Assembly: GCA_964006375.1 (NCBI GenBank)
Contig: OZ023262.1
Coordinates: forward strand, 88,639,654 to 88,703,653
Length of the DNA: 64,000 bases
Direction: 5' to 3'
Source of the DNA: Tillus elongatus
Taxonomy: Eukaryota; Arthropoda; Insecta; Coleoptera; Cleridae
The position numbers and the translations under genes were made by a program. Of this stretch, positions 25,208 through 41,469 are shown piece by piece (the first letter of the stretch is position 1; every line of letters starts with the position of its first letter). The notes below the pieces were generated by a model, which saw nothing but the letters and a program-made list of their open reading frames with translations, searched no databases and was not told the DNA's origin.

Positions 25208-25813
<606 letters not shown>

Positions 25814-25982
25814 TTTTGAGTAACGAATATCTCAGGAAATAGAAGTGTCTTTTCATATTTTTTACTAAGCCTGTATATTCTAGAATCAATGAGATTGCAA
25901 GTTTAATGTGTTAACCACTTATCAGCCAAATGAGGTAAATAATAGGTTAGTGATAAATAACTTAAATACTTTTGTAAGTGCT

Positions 25983-26105
25983 ATTTAGCGAATTTTCATT
26001 AAGAAAAATTAACTAATAGAGAGGTGAGGATAAAAAGCTTCTGAAAAAATTTCTTCAGGTGAGCACGAATTTGGATCCCTAGAACTTAAAACCAAGGTCC
26101 GTTAA

Positions 26106-26183
<78 letters not shown>

Positions 26184-26693
26184 CCGAGCGATAACTCAAA
26201 AAATGCTGAACTGATTTCAATCAAACTTGGAAAAAATCTTGCTTGTGCGAAACACGACATCGAGTTCGTTAATTACCCTTATTGCTCAAGTTTTTCCGAT
26301 GGAAAATCAGGAAAAACTTTTTGTAAACGCTATATTTTTGTAAGTAGCACAGTAAGTGGAATGAGACTTTACATGTGGCTAGAAATAGTACAAATAAACC
26401 TATGTTGTGAATTTTGAGTAGTTTGGTACACAATATTTAGAGTTTTTTCCAAATTAAAATTAAAATCCCAAAGATATGAGTTAAAACGACTTAGTAGCTA
26501 AAGTCCAATGCCTGACAGATAGAGTAGTTAACTGCCATGCGTAGATTTATTCATAGAACAGTTATAAACCATACATCAACGATAACCAAACTAAATATAT
26601 ACCGGGCATAAAACATACTACCCGAACCAACAATCGTGAAATCTCGGCCGCAATTATGGAAAATGACAAACGACATGAAATTAAAAATTCCAA
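25983..26693 (+). repeat. TAR-II with TA array
   Basis: The palindrome at 25985-26018 (tagcgaattttcattaag) leads through the left arm with gagcacgaatttgg and ccaaggtccgttaaattta to a TA array at 26110-26180. The right body follows (tccgagcgataactcaaaaa, cgctatatttttgtaag, tttacatgtggctagaaat). About 500 bp of its right half is a direct repeat of 24160-24670. Confidence 0.8.
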
Positions 26694-26694
26694 G

Positions 26695-26895
26695 TGATTC
26701 TTATCGCGCTTGCCTCCTAAGCAGAAGGTTACGCGATCGAGTCCAGCTCGATGAATGTATTTTTGTGTGTCTAATTTGACATTTGTTGGAACAATATTGC
26801 ACAGATTTAATACGCTTTAAACAAGATCTCATTTTTGTTTAAAACGGGTAAATAAGTTTGTCACCTTTGACTCTGAAATTATAATTTTGTTATTG
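26695..26895 (+). mobile_element. SINE-B, 5' truncated or decayed head
   Basis: ttgcctcctaagcagaagg and the B box gcgatcgagtcc resemble tRNA-Arg. The body matches 25005-25205. It follows a TAR-II body exactly as in the copy after 24675, though there about 330 bp intervene. Confidence 0.6.
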
Positions 26896-26934
26896 TTGAT
26901 ATTGAAAAAAACCGTTCGATTAGGTTGATTAAAA

Positions 26935-27165
26935 CGAAATCATACTGGCGATTAATAAGGAAAAATAAATGCTACGTTTATAATTTGGCAGATACTTTAC
27001 TTTTCTAAATATGAATTCAGTTTCCTTCTGGAAATCTTCGGTATAACTTTAATAAAATGTGTAATACAAGTTTTTTTTTTGAAGACTTATCTACAGATAT
27101 AGCAAAATTTAGTTCTTTATCTTCATAGAATAATCAGTTTTAATCATTTTTCTCAAAAGGAGTTA
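26935..27165 (+). repeat. Unclassified repeat, pair with 46770-47015
   Basis: cgattaataaggaaaaata, tttataatttggcaga, ccttctggaaa, ttaataaaatgtgtaata and ttctcaaaaggag recur in order at 46770-47015. It looks like a further TAR right-body subtype. Confidence 0.6.
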
Positions 27166-27167
27166 GA

Positions 27168-27372
27168 ACACAAAATTTGTTTGCTAATAGAGAGATATGG
27201 ATGGTAACACTTTCGAAACAATTCTGCAAACGTGCGCGTACTAGGACCTCTAAAATCCACCTACAATGTCTATGTAAGTTTAAAGTATTAACTTTACTAA
27301 TATACCGTATAATAATAGTGTACAATTCTCATGAAAATTCGCTACTATAACGCACTTGATGCGTCCCGAAAT
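27168..27372 (+). repeat. Compact TAR without TA array
   Basis: The left arm (tagagagatatggatgg, then cctctaaaatccacc) runs straight into the T590-like end (ttaactttactaatat, ctactataacgcacttgatg) within 205 bp. It has the outer parts of a TAR without a microsatellite. Confidence 0.65.
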
Positions 27373-27374
27373 TT

Positions 27375-28460
27375 TATTAAGCTTATTTAGTAATATCTTA
27401 ACACAAACTCCCAATTATTTTTACTAATATATACTTTCTACTAAAGCAACACGTAGTTCAACATAAAATTTGCGTAACTGCATTTTCTCAATTATAAAAG
27501 ATGAATTTTACATAAAAGACATTTTGTAAAATCTACTAATTGTTTATGAAACAATGGTGATAAATTGAACACTGCAATAAATTGAGGATCAACTAAGCAA
27601 GTCGCTAAACTTCAAACGTTAATTTCTGAATTCGAGCTGAATTGCAGATACCACGTCTGTGCTTAGCACAGCAGAATAGCCTAATTTATCATGTTATTCA
27701 TTGTATTTTTTCATTTAAGCTTGACTGTTTGTTATACCATCCAGTCAAAGACGAGACGTTTCAATAACTTAGTATTTCGGGTCATTCTTTGATACAAACG
27801 AATCAACGTCATATATTATATTGCCATTCAAGACATGATGAGGGTAGAGATCCATCGACCTCTGTGAATTTTCTGCTACAGTGTTACACAGTCTAGACAT
27901 GAATTGACAAAGATCACCAGCTCATCGGGTATTCTGCGCCTTTGCCACCACTATCAACATAATAAACCAGCATTCACCAGTGTCACGTGATGGCATTCAA
28001 CCTGTATGTCATGTGTACAGGTTGTTGCGCTCAAAAGGAAATGTTATAAAGGATATCTACTGAAATCTGTATCAGGCGAAGCTACAACTAACTGGGTTAA
28101 ACGCGGACCCCTAAAACACAAGTTAAACATGTTGCAGTTCTACCCTCAGTTTACCACAGCTTAGCCTAATTACTTCCTTTATATTCGCATTAGAATTTGT
28201 AGATAAAAGAATAAAGTCAAGCATAAGGCAAGATTTAAAAAAAAATAATATTCCGCTAGCGGGAGATTGATTAACCCATATACGGCGTGAAACATCGTGA
28301 AACAGCCAAACGGAATAAATTCACTATCTCAATGAGAAAGTTGGATATAATTTACTTTTGATGAAAAACGTATTTAAAGTAAAGCAAAATACTCTAAAAA
28401 TATATGTCTACAAGTAAACACCCCTTAAAGTGAACCACTAATTAGTAATTAATTATTGAA
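27375..28460. other. No recognisable feature
   Basis: AT-rich DNA without a family match. No credible coding frames. Confidence 0.45.
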
Positions 28461-28704
28461 ATATTGAATATAATTCAAAAAGACAGGGTGGGCGAAAACG
28501 ATCTGATTGGTGAAGAGGTTTGTGACCTCACTATCCGGTACATCTGCGTTTTACGCGGGCATCACCATTTCACGTTGTCTTGTTTTCGTTTGTGTTTGCA
28601 TCGAATTTTGAGCAGTTTTATCATAATTTTAAGGAGTTTTTGTGTTTAGTGTATAATATAGGTTCAAAGGGTGTAAGTTGCGTTTTATCTAGTTTATTGC
28701 GTGA

Positions 28705-28890
28705 CTGTGTAATGGCTTCAGCAGATTCGAATCACAATACGAGAATGCGAAAGACATAACAGTGTCTGGACATAAATATTATAAGTGCTGTATAGTGCTA
28801 CCCCCAACAAATTATTCTTTAATGTACCTAAGGATGAGAAAATCAGGAAGAAATGGTGTATATTTTCCTTGTAGATTATTTGAATGGAGA
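28705..28890 (+). pseudogene. THAP-like zinc-finger fragment
   Basis: Near 28780-28885 two frames give KCCIVLPP and then LFFNVPKDEKIRKKWC, which resembles the start (C-x-C) and the FxxVPKDxxxRKKW core of a THAP DNA-binding domain. THAP domains occur in insect P-element-type transposases and in host regulators. An ATG at 28711 opens only 16 codons in another frame, and a frameshift separates the two halves. The histidine and the rest of the domain are not seen. It could be a P-element relic or a decayed first exon of a host gene. Confidence 0.45.
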
Positions 28891-29526
28891 ACATTTTGAG
28901 GTTATGCTTTTATTTACATTATATTTTATAAGAAATTACTACATAAAATCCAACAAAGATAGATACAGGATAAAATAAGGTTCATATCAGATACGTACCT
29001 CCCAGCTTTCACTCCTTTTAGCTCAGCACCCATGAAATTCGGGTTGTTTCATAAAAGCGCAAACATTGCTAGTAAGTACATAAATTTGTGGTAAATTATA
29101 AGATTGTCCTTGGACAAATCCAACTTTTGTAGCCATACTATAAGACTGGACAGCTTTTAAAATAATTAATACGAGTATATAGATATTAACAATAATATAA
29201 GTTGATAACAGTAACTATCAGGCACACTTAAGTCGCATAAACAGTAATGGTGAGATGAGGATCTCTGTGTGAGTAAGCGAGACGCGCTTGGCCGATACCG
29301 GATCGTGACGTCACAGTAGGCCGTCTTTGTTTACGGCTGCGTTTTGTCACAGAGACAATTATTTTGGTTTTCTATATTTTTTTACAGGAAAACTATTAGT
29401 TAAAACTTTACATTTTATATGGCAATTGATTTTATACAATGTGGGGAATTTAATAAGAGGAAAATAAAAAAATGTGCAAATTCCTCATTATCTTGCATAA
29501 TTAGAAAAAGTCCCGAAATACGCCAA
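28891..29526. other. No recognisable feature; CRE-like palindrome noted
   Basis: Contains a GC-rich patch at 29270-29345 with gtgacgtcac, a perfect palindrome including the TGACGTCA octamer. No evidence that it is a functional site. The rest is AT-rich and unrecognised. Confidence 0.4.
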
Positions 29527-29536
29527 TTTTAGATTA

Positions 29537-29893
29537 TGTGTGTTTTGTTCCTTTAACGTCGGTCTATTTCCTCTACTATGGCTAAGCACCGACGCCAGGG
29601 AGCAGTTTCACCTCACTATCCTGGAAATTTGCCGAACCCCTGCCTTTTTGTGAGGAGAGTGGGGATCTTTAACGTACCCAACTCCGCATGGACACGCGAC
29701 GGGGGTTTTACGCCCCCTCCGAAAGGCGGAACGTGCAGACATTCAACATGCTCAAATACAATTCCACAACCTCGGTTGATATATATTGTACAGTATGTTC
29801 TGAAAAAGGTAAGGGGAACCCTGGGATCGAACCCAGCGCCCTTCGGTTTAGAGCCACACGTTCTTTCCACTGAACCAAGGAGACTTTCAATTT
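29537..29893 (-). mobile_element. SINE-A, full length, minus, with 10-bp target-site duplication
   Basis: The best-preserved copy: B box TGGGTTCGATCCC (minus strand, 29823-29835) and A box TGGTTCAGTGGAAAGA (29861-29876). The (CA)n-like tail at the left is short. TTTTAGATTA flanks it at 29527-29536 and 29894-29903. Confidence 0.9.
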
Positions 29894-30179
29894 TTTTAGA
29901 TTAGAAAATTATATACTACAACGTAAGAACATCACCCCTACATTCAACCCCCTTCGAGTGACAGTTGTAACAGCAAAATGGAGGCTTGTGATACCTCATT
30001 TGAAAGATCTCTTCATTCTATATCCAATATTGCTATGGCTTTTAAATTTACTGTGCAACAATTAATAGTAAAAAAAAAACGAAATATATTGACGAACTTC
30101 AACACACTAAAAATTTTATAACTTATCGAGTCATCCTTGATAATGAGACAAAATAGAAAACACATCAATCTTAATGTGC

Positions 30180-30440
30180 GAGATAGTCAAAATTAATGTC
30201 TTAAATTCCTGGAAGTGCCCTTTTCGTAAATAAAAATGTCTTCTGAAGTTAATCAACATCTGAAAGGTGACCAAACTAATGGCAATCGTTGTTATTCTTA
30301 GATCAGTTAGATCGCGTGGTTTAGTTTTACATACCATTATTTTTGCATATCCCCAAAAGAATATGTCTAATACAGTAAGATCGGGTGATCGAGTTGGTCA
30401 TTCTAATGATCCTCGTCTTCCTACTCACCGATTTGGAATG
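30180..30440 (-). pseudogene. Mariner-superfamily transposase C-terminal fragment
   Basis: The minus strand encodes segments typical of DUF4817-type mariner transposases: GRRGSLE, TRSPDLTVLDIFFWGY (third catalytic Asp in SPDLT), then MVCKTKPRDLTDLR, where family members have VY.TKP...L..R. A stop and missing upstream parts make it a relic. It lies head-to-head with the plus-strand fragment beginning near 30660. Confidence 0.75.
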
Positions 30441-30465
30441 ATTAACTCAAGGTACTGCCGCGCAT

Positions 30466-30687
30466 TCTATGAGTAGTATACGTTGAGACACAAGTTCATC
30501 TCTGTACTTTCCGCGTCAAGGTACCAGGTTCTTCTATAACAATATCCTCGTCTGCAGTTCCCGGTCGTCCAGTTCGATCAACACGATCGATTCCAGGCAT
30601 TCTATCAGCGCTGTTTTCTAAGAACCTAGTACCTCCACGCGGAAAAAACAGAGACGAACTGGTGTCTCAACGTCTACTACTCACAGA
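30466..30687. repeat. Inverted repeat between opposing mariner fragments
   Basis: Arms 30466-30532 and 30621-30687 (about 67 bp, roughly 85 percent identical by eye) are inverted around an 88-bp spacer. Both contain the gttgagacac / gtgtctcaac block. They appear to be parts of the two opposed transposase copies. Confidence 0.75.
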
Positions 30688-31190
30688 ATTTTAAAAATGT
30701 ATCGGTACCATATTCAGACGCTCCAAATTTTGGAACTGCGTGGATACGCAAGGCGCAAGCGATTTTGCGAAATATGTTAAGAAAAATCATACAAGATACC
30801 AATTTCTACGACAAAGTTTTTTGGAGTGGCGAGTCAGCATGTACAAATGATTTGTTACATGAACCTCCATAACTTTCATAGTTGGAAAATTGAAAATCCA
30901 GATGAGTTCAGAGAGGATCGGTCCCAGAATCAATTTAAGATAAATCTCTGGGTCGGTATTTTTAACGGAACACTTTTGCGATTAGTGGAACTGCGCCCTA
31001 CGTTAAATGGTCAAAGATATTTGGAGTTTTTACAAAACCATTTGCCAGAACTGCTGGAAGACACCTTATTAGAACTTCGGAGAACAATGCGGCTTTAAAA
31101 TGATGGATGCCCAGCCCACTTTGCCTTAGCAGTAAGGAAATACTTGAATCAAACATACCGGGCAGGTGGACGTCAAAGAATCAGAAGAGC
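30660..31190 (+). pseudogene. Mariner-superfamily transposase central fragment
   Basis: Plus-strand frames give TLQILELRGYARRKRFCE, then KIIQDTNFYDKVFWSGES, then FHSWKIENPDEF, INLWVGIFNG and GQRYLEFLQNHLPELLED, and after a shift a QNDGCPAHFAL-like block near 31090-31125. These correspond to the DDE core of DUF4817-type transposases. WSGES should be W(S/T)DE, so the first catalytic aspartate is lost. Frames shift at least three times. The C-terminal part is missing because a TAR begins near 31340. Confidence 0.8.
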
Positions 31191-31334
31191 AGCTCAAGAA
31201 ATTTCACGAAGCAGTCTAAGAAGACTAAGAAGATCGTTCCTAAGACGATATCGTTTATGTATAAGACAGAATGGCCGTCAAATAGAGCATCTCTTATGAA
31301 TAGGATAATTTTTGTAAATGTCACAATCTGCTTA

Positions 31335-32170
<836 letters not shown>

Positions 32171-32239
32171 AAACATTGTATACATCTCGTGAGGTCCTCT
32201 ACATGCACACCTTCTGTATTCATTGCGTTGTGAATCGCC

Positions 32240-32241
<2 letters not shown>

Positions 32242-32305
<64 letters not shown>
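32242..32305. repeat. (TA)n microsatellite
   Basis: A TA array of about 64 bp in sequence with no clear TAR arms. Confidence 0.95.
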
Positions 32306-32307
<2 letters not shown>

Positions 32308-33330
32308 GGATTTGTGGGGGGTTCAGATCTTGCTCATTTTGGTTAATTTGTCTGCAAAAATTCTCGAATTATAGTTAAGCCTAAAAGTAGTTAAAATATT
32401 ATATTAAGTGATTTAAAACTATTTTGGAACTATTTTTAAGGAAATGTCAAATATTACAAGGAACGTTAACTATGAGAACGGGTACAAAGTAGATACTTTT
32501 ACTCTGTGCCGACGCCTTATGCGAAAATTAATTGTCGCACCACAACCTGCGCCGCCCATTCACATAAAAACTTGTGGTGTGAAATACTAGGCTTATTTCT
32601 GCTTCTAAACCTGATAGGAGATATTAAATATAGTCTATCTATAAGCAGTAAGCTTAATAGCAGTTATTTTCAATATTTATTCAACTAGATCCACAGCATT
32701 ATTTCATCATAGCAATTTTAGCCCTATTATAAGTTCTTACACTACAGTAGCAGACCGGAAAATCAGATTCAGGTCATCGCTAGATGCCTGTGAAGTGTAC
32801 TGTGGGGATCTATCAATACTCGTTGTCTGGAAAATAATCCCTGCGCTAATGGCCGATTAAAATCTCAATGCAAACCACAAATCACCAGTGAATTGACTAA
32901 ACGTCTACATAAAAGACATTACCCTGCGCTGCAATGAGTTGGTCACTTCCGTGAATGCCACTGTAGCGGAAGTTCCGCCGGTCTTAGGGAACACCGACTT
33001 TTATTGGCCTATTATACTGGATCTACTCACTAACATCCGTTTACTAATGGATGTCAATACGACGAATTGAAATTAGATAGATTGGGCTTAGAATTTATAG
33101 CTAGACATCCAGGGTTATTTCTCGAAAAATTCACTAATATTTGGAATATTCGGTTGCTTACATACCGTCAAGCTGCTTCTAACATTAAAGCAACTATACA
33201 ATGAAAAAGGGCATAGATACGAGGAGAAGATAAAAAAAGTTGCCTACAATAGAAAACGCAATATTTTTTTTAAACAAAATGATAAAGCAATTCTTAACCC
33301 TTCTTAGATAACATATCTTGTTTGATGGCA
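32306..33330. other. No recognisable feature
   Basis: About 1 kb with short meaningless frames. I recognise no family. Confidence 0.45.
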
Positions 33331-33334
33331 CAAA

Positions 33335-33600
33335 CATGTGCCTCTGAACCCAAGGGTATGGGTTTATTCACTAGTAGGGGACCCTTTCACTTTTTCGATA
33401 CACAACCGAGCCTGCACGTTCCGCCCATCAAAGGGGGCATAAAGCCGCTGGTCCCGTGTACCATTCAAAATTGAGCGCGTTAATAATCCTTACCCTCTTT
33501 ACAGAAAGGTAGGGTCTTGACGTAATGTCAAGAATAGTGAGGTGAAACTGCTCCCTGCTGTAGATGATTGCTCATAGTCGCAGAAATAGCCGACGTGTGC
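33335..33600 (+). mobile_element. SINE-A, plus, with decayed head and internal deletion
   Basis: Head tgtgcctctgaacccaaggg, a B box remnant (gggtttattcac), the body with acgttccgcccatcaaaggg, and 3' part agtgaggtgaaactgctccc then cgcagaaatagccgacgtg. The A box is lost, and about 60 bp of the tRNA-unrelated middle is missing compared with 4930-5289. Confidence 0.75.
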
Positions 33601-33614
33601 ACATCTTAAAATTT

Positions 33615-33809
<195 letters not shown>

Positions 33810-33814
33810 TTTTT

Positions 33815-34150
33815 TTTGTACTTTTAACGTCGGTATATTTTTGCGACTGCAGCTATTCACTGACGCGGGGAGCAGTTTCCCTCACTACCCCAGAAATTTT
33901 GCCGAACACCTGCGTTTATGTGAGGAGGGTATGGATCTTTAACAACATCGCATGTACCCGGAATCGACGGCTTTACGCCTCCTTCAAAAGGCAGAACGGG
34001 GAGACATTCAACTTGCTCAAATACAATGCCACAACTTTAAAGTTAATTTCACAGTATTTACTGGAAAAGTGAAAGTGGAACCCTGGGAACTGAACCCAGT
34101 ACCATTCGGTTCAGAGGCACACGTTCCTACCACTGGACCAACCAGGCTCT
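33815..34150 (-). mobile_element. SINE-A, minus, abutting a TA array
   Basis: B box region cagttcccaggg and the A box ggtccagtggtagga lie at the right end on minus. The 3' end (ttaaaagtacaaaaa on minus) faces the TA array. No clear target duplication. Confidence 0.75.
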
Positions 34151-34251
34151 AAGGTAGAATATGGTAGGTACCATTTGAAAACCATTTTGTATTTCAATAT
34201 AATTTAAATAAACGTCATAATTAATTAAACATAAATGGTACATACACAAAT

Positions 34252-34254
<3 letters not shown>

Positions 34255-34341
<87 letters not shown>
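34255..34341. repeat. (TA)n microsatellite, left part of a split array
   Basis: About 87 bp of TA ending exactly at the mariner left terminus. Confidence 0.95.
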
Positions 34342-36650
<2,309 letters not shown>

Positions 36651-37050
36651 AACCATTGGTGTATTTTTTAAGTATGAATTTTTGTTTTTTAATTACTAAA
36701 TGTGCTTCTCATTTTATAAACTAACCAGATATATCTGCTTCGCATCAGTACAGAGTTCAGATGCATACTAATGCCAGCTTTCATCTACGAAAACAAAACA
36801 CATTTTGCTCGCTCAATGCCTCTTCATCCATCACCATCTATCATTGCTATGCTACATTTATACCAATTTTTCCCGACTTCGAGGCGCGGAGTACAGGTTA
36901 CCAGATTTTTTGTAAAATTTACCAGTATATGCTAGTTAACTGATATATTATTAGCCATTTTTCATATAAAAAATTCTATATGAACATATAGGTATATTGT
37001 AATAGAAGTTTCTAGAACCTATTGACCCGAAAATAGCAAAATCATCGAGG
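36651..37050. other. No recognisable feature
   Basis: AT-rich interval. Nothing recognised. Confidence 0.4.
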
Positions 37051-37057
37051 ATGTGTG

Positions 37058-37061
37058 CATT

Positions 37062-37092
<31 letters not shown>

Positions 37093-37122
37093 GTGTTTAT
37101 GTGTGCGTGTGTGTGTGTGTTG
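37058..37122. repeat. Mixed TCTG/TC/TG microsatellite
   Basis: tctgtctgtctgtc, then (tc)n, then (tg)n interrupted by tttatg. Reading frames across it are artefacts. Confidence 0.9.
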
Positions 37123-37645
<523 letters not shown>

Positions 37646-37786
37646 TTCTAGTACTCCAATGACCTAACTTTATGCTGCGCATTCGCATTTTATGATAGCA
37701 CACTGGGTGTTCATAAAATGTTCTTTACTTTTGAAATAAAAAAGTTGCTCAATTACAATTTGTTCAAATACAAACCTGATTTAGTA

Positions 37787-38440
<654 letters not shown>

Positions 38441-38518
38441 CAAAATGGTTTTGTGTAAATTGTAAACCCTTGAACAATTAACATGTATTATGGGCTATAC
38501 CTGCTAGTAAATATATGT

Positions 38519-38595
38519 GGAGCGTAGCTCAGAGGGATAGGTCCCTGTACATCGTATAATCGACTCCTACATGACGAGTTCTAATCCTAGTTAAT
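38519..38595 (+). mobile_element. tRNA-like SINE head or tRNA pseudogene
   Basis: gagcgtagctcagagggata resembles a tRNA 5' arm and A box, and gagttctaatcctag is a decayed B box 40 bp later. The stems do not close well enough for a functional tRNA. A SINE of another subfamily is most likely, with about 120 bp of T-rich body downstream. Confidence 0.45.
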
Positions 38596-39495
<900 letters not shown>

Positions 39496-39711
39496 GTTAT
39501 TGTGAAAAAAATTCTAAAAACTCCGTTAGGTAAACTGCAAGTTTACCAGATAATATTTGTATCTACTTGATTTGCTGCGTTTTGGTTATTCAACCTACGT
39601 TTCTGTTTGTTATTGGGTTTGTGTGTTTTCTTTATGCGACTGACTGTGTAAATTCTTAGTAAAGACAAGTACACTTGGAGAACCCAAATCACCACAACAC
39701 ATTATAAATGA

Positions 39712-39752
39712 CCTGATGATCGTTTCAGTAACCAAGTTAGCGTCATCAGAGG
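39712..39752 (-). ncRNA. Hammerhead-ribozyme-like motif
   Basis: On the minus strand: CCT, then CTGATGA (39749-39743), a 16-nt stem-loop II region with imperfect pairing, GAAAC (39726-39722), a tiny stem III (GATCAT), a candidate cleavage position after C39715 (AUC), and AGG, which can pair with CCT to begin stem I. Both conserved boxes (CUGANGA and GAAA) are exact. Stem I beyond three pairs and stem II are weak, so activity is doubtful. Confidence 0.5.
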
Positions 39753-40145
39753 ATGAAAAATGATAACTATTTTAAAGATTAACATCACCTTATATACCCG
39801 ATCTTAGGCAAAGAAACCGAACTGAAATGGAAAGGTAAACGAAGGCAAATTCTGCAGTGTATTGTATTTTTATCGCCGGACAAGGTCTTTTCACTGTCCC
39901 TACTAAGTTATCTAAATGTGTCCATCTCTAATAATTTTGGGAAGGTTCCACGACAACTAAATTAACATAGTTTGCTTTGCCGGAACTGTATGTATTCTTA
40001 TGTTATCTCTAGGACGTGTTAAAAACGTGGGAATTTTATTTAACGAAGCAATCGGTCATGTGACTCGTAATCGGCGGTGGTGCCACGTTCATACAATTTT
40101 TGTTGTAACAATATACTTTCGAAGGAGTTTAGCTGTCCTGGTTGT

Positions 40146-40450
40146 CTAACATTTTCTTATTAATTTCAGATTATCTTCATTAACGTGATGGTTATTATCC
40201 CAAAATTGTCGGGCGACAGAAGATATATCTATAGTACCGTAACGTAATTGGGCTAAGTGTTCTTTGAATCTAACTGCAATCGATCTGTTTGTTTCTCCGA
40301 CGTACTTAAGATTACATACTTTACAACTTATTTCATAAATTCCCGACATTTTGTCCATGCTATTCTTGTCTTTTGGATTGCATAGCAAGTTTTTTAGGTA
40401 TTTTTTTGTCGAAAACGTTAGCTGCAAGTTAACTTTTTTTTAAATGCCTA
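40146..40450 (-). pseudogene. Penelope-like GIY-YIG endonuclease domain
   Basis: A 93-codon frame with a Cys-rich lead (LLCNPKD) and the nuclease core MSGIYEISCKVCNLKYVGETNRS, in which GIY, then YVG, and the following R..EH (RFKEHLAQ) mark a GIY-YIG nuclease. The two cysteines in CKVC are typical of Penelope nucleases. It continues to FWDNNHHVNEDNLKLI. It is truncated upstream by a stop and shift from the RT, so the protein is split. Confidence 0.85.
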
Positions 40451-40586
40451 GACCCCTCGTGATTCGAGGTTCAAATGGTAAGCAAACAAAGCTTCTTTCA
40501 GATTTCTCTCTTTTAGGCGTTGTTGATTCCACCAACATTTTCTTTGTTTTCTGTTTGTTCATTAATTTTTCCACCAGGCAAGCAGT

Positions 40587-41267
40587 TTATCCGTTATATT
40601 CGGCCACGTTCTTAATATAATTTAATTCTTTGGTATAGCTACTTTTGTTTGAAGGAAAATTAATTAACCGAGCTACTAAAAAATTCAGACTGGCCATTTT
40701 TTGTGCGTACGTATGATCTGAGTCGTTCGTAATGTAGCTTACTTCTAAAGTGTCTTTATTTTTAACTAGTACATCTAGAAAGGGTAATTTATTATTAATT
40801 TCTAATTCGTAGATAAAAATTATAGAATCAAATTTATTGTTTAATTTTGGCAATAAAATCTTCTATTCTGCAAATGTTTGTGTTAAGCACTGCGAAAATA
40901 TCATCCACGTTACGAAACCACACTCTAGGAAAATAACTACTTTCACTTTCAAGATCTTATTCAAATCTGCTTATGAAAACGTCTGCAGTAAATGGCGATA
41001 GCGGATTGCCCATTGCGGTATCTGGGTTTGTTCAAAAAATTCATTGTTGAACTGAAAAATATTTTGTTTGATACAAAGGCTTGTTAAAGTTAAATATTCT
41101 TTGCATACACTTTATTTAATGCTATTCATTTTTAACAACTGCCCTAGGTACTTTAAAGTTTGCTCCGTGGGAACTCTAGAAAACGATGAGTACATCGAAT
41201 GAAATTAAAACCTCGCCTTCAGTCAATTTAACCTCTTTAATCTTATAAATAAATTCAAGTAAATTTG
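40587..41267 (-). pseudogene. Penelope-like reverse transcriptase, partial
   Basis: Frames in order on minus: a segment about 41050-41267 that encodes the KLTEGEVLISFD region (palm motif A), then near 40985-41030 a GNPLSPF-like block, then near 40895-40925 VWFRNVDDIFAV, where NVDD replaces the usual YVDD, then 40587-40853 with LPFLDVLVKNKDTLE, YAQKMASLNFLVARLI and NKSSYTKEL. These are the order and spacing of Penelope RTs. Stops separate the blocks, and the N-terminal part is missing. Confidence 0.85.
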
Positions 41268-41444
41268 TTACCGAAAAAAAATTCTGTTTGAACAAATTCA
41301 CTTGAATTTATTAATGAGATTAAAGAGGTTAAATTGACTGAAGGCGAGGTTTTAATTTCATTCGATGGAAACTCATTGTTTCCTAGCGTTCCCACGGAGC
41401 AAACTTTAAAGTACTTAGAGCAGTTGTTAAAAGTGAATAACATA
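41119..41444. repeat. Long inverted repeat of Penelope RT sequence
   Basis: Arms 41119-41267 and 41293-41444 (about 150 bp each, near 90 percent identical by eye) with a 25-bp spacer. The right arm reads on plus as EGEVLISFDGNSLFPSV and EQTLKYLEQLLK, an RT motif A segment, so the element ends in an inverted copy of its own 5' region. Confidence 0.85.
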
Positions 41445-41469
41445 ATATATACTTTTTCGTTTTATGTCA

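Larger units (their letters stand above)
39640..41267 (-). mobile_element. Penelope-like element, 5'-truncated, minus
   Basis: Read on minus: reverse transcriptase (41267 to about 40587), then GIY-YIG endonuclease (to 40146), then about 500 bp of 3' region ending near 39640 with ccaagtgtacttgtc, a block shared with 49720. The 5' edge is an inverted duplicate of its own RT region. Penelope-like elements typically combine these two domains and often have inverted or tandem partial copies and hammerhead ribozyme motifs in their terminal repeats, all of which are suggested here. Confidence 0.85.

Noticed and set aside
38519..38595. Functional tRNA gene
   Set aside because: Arms do not pair acceptably and the B box is mutated. 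Treated as a SINE head or pseudogene.
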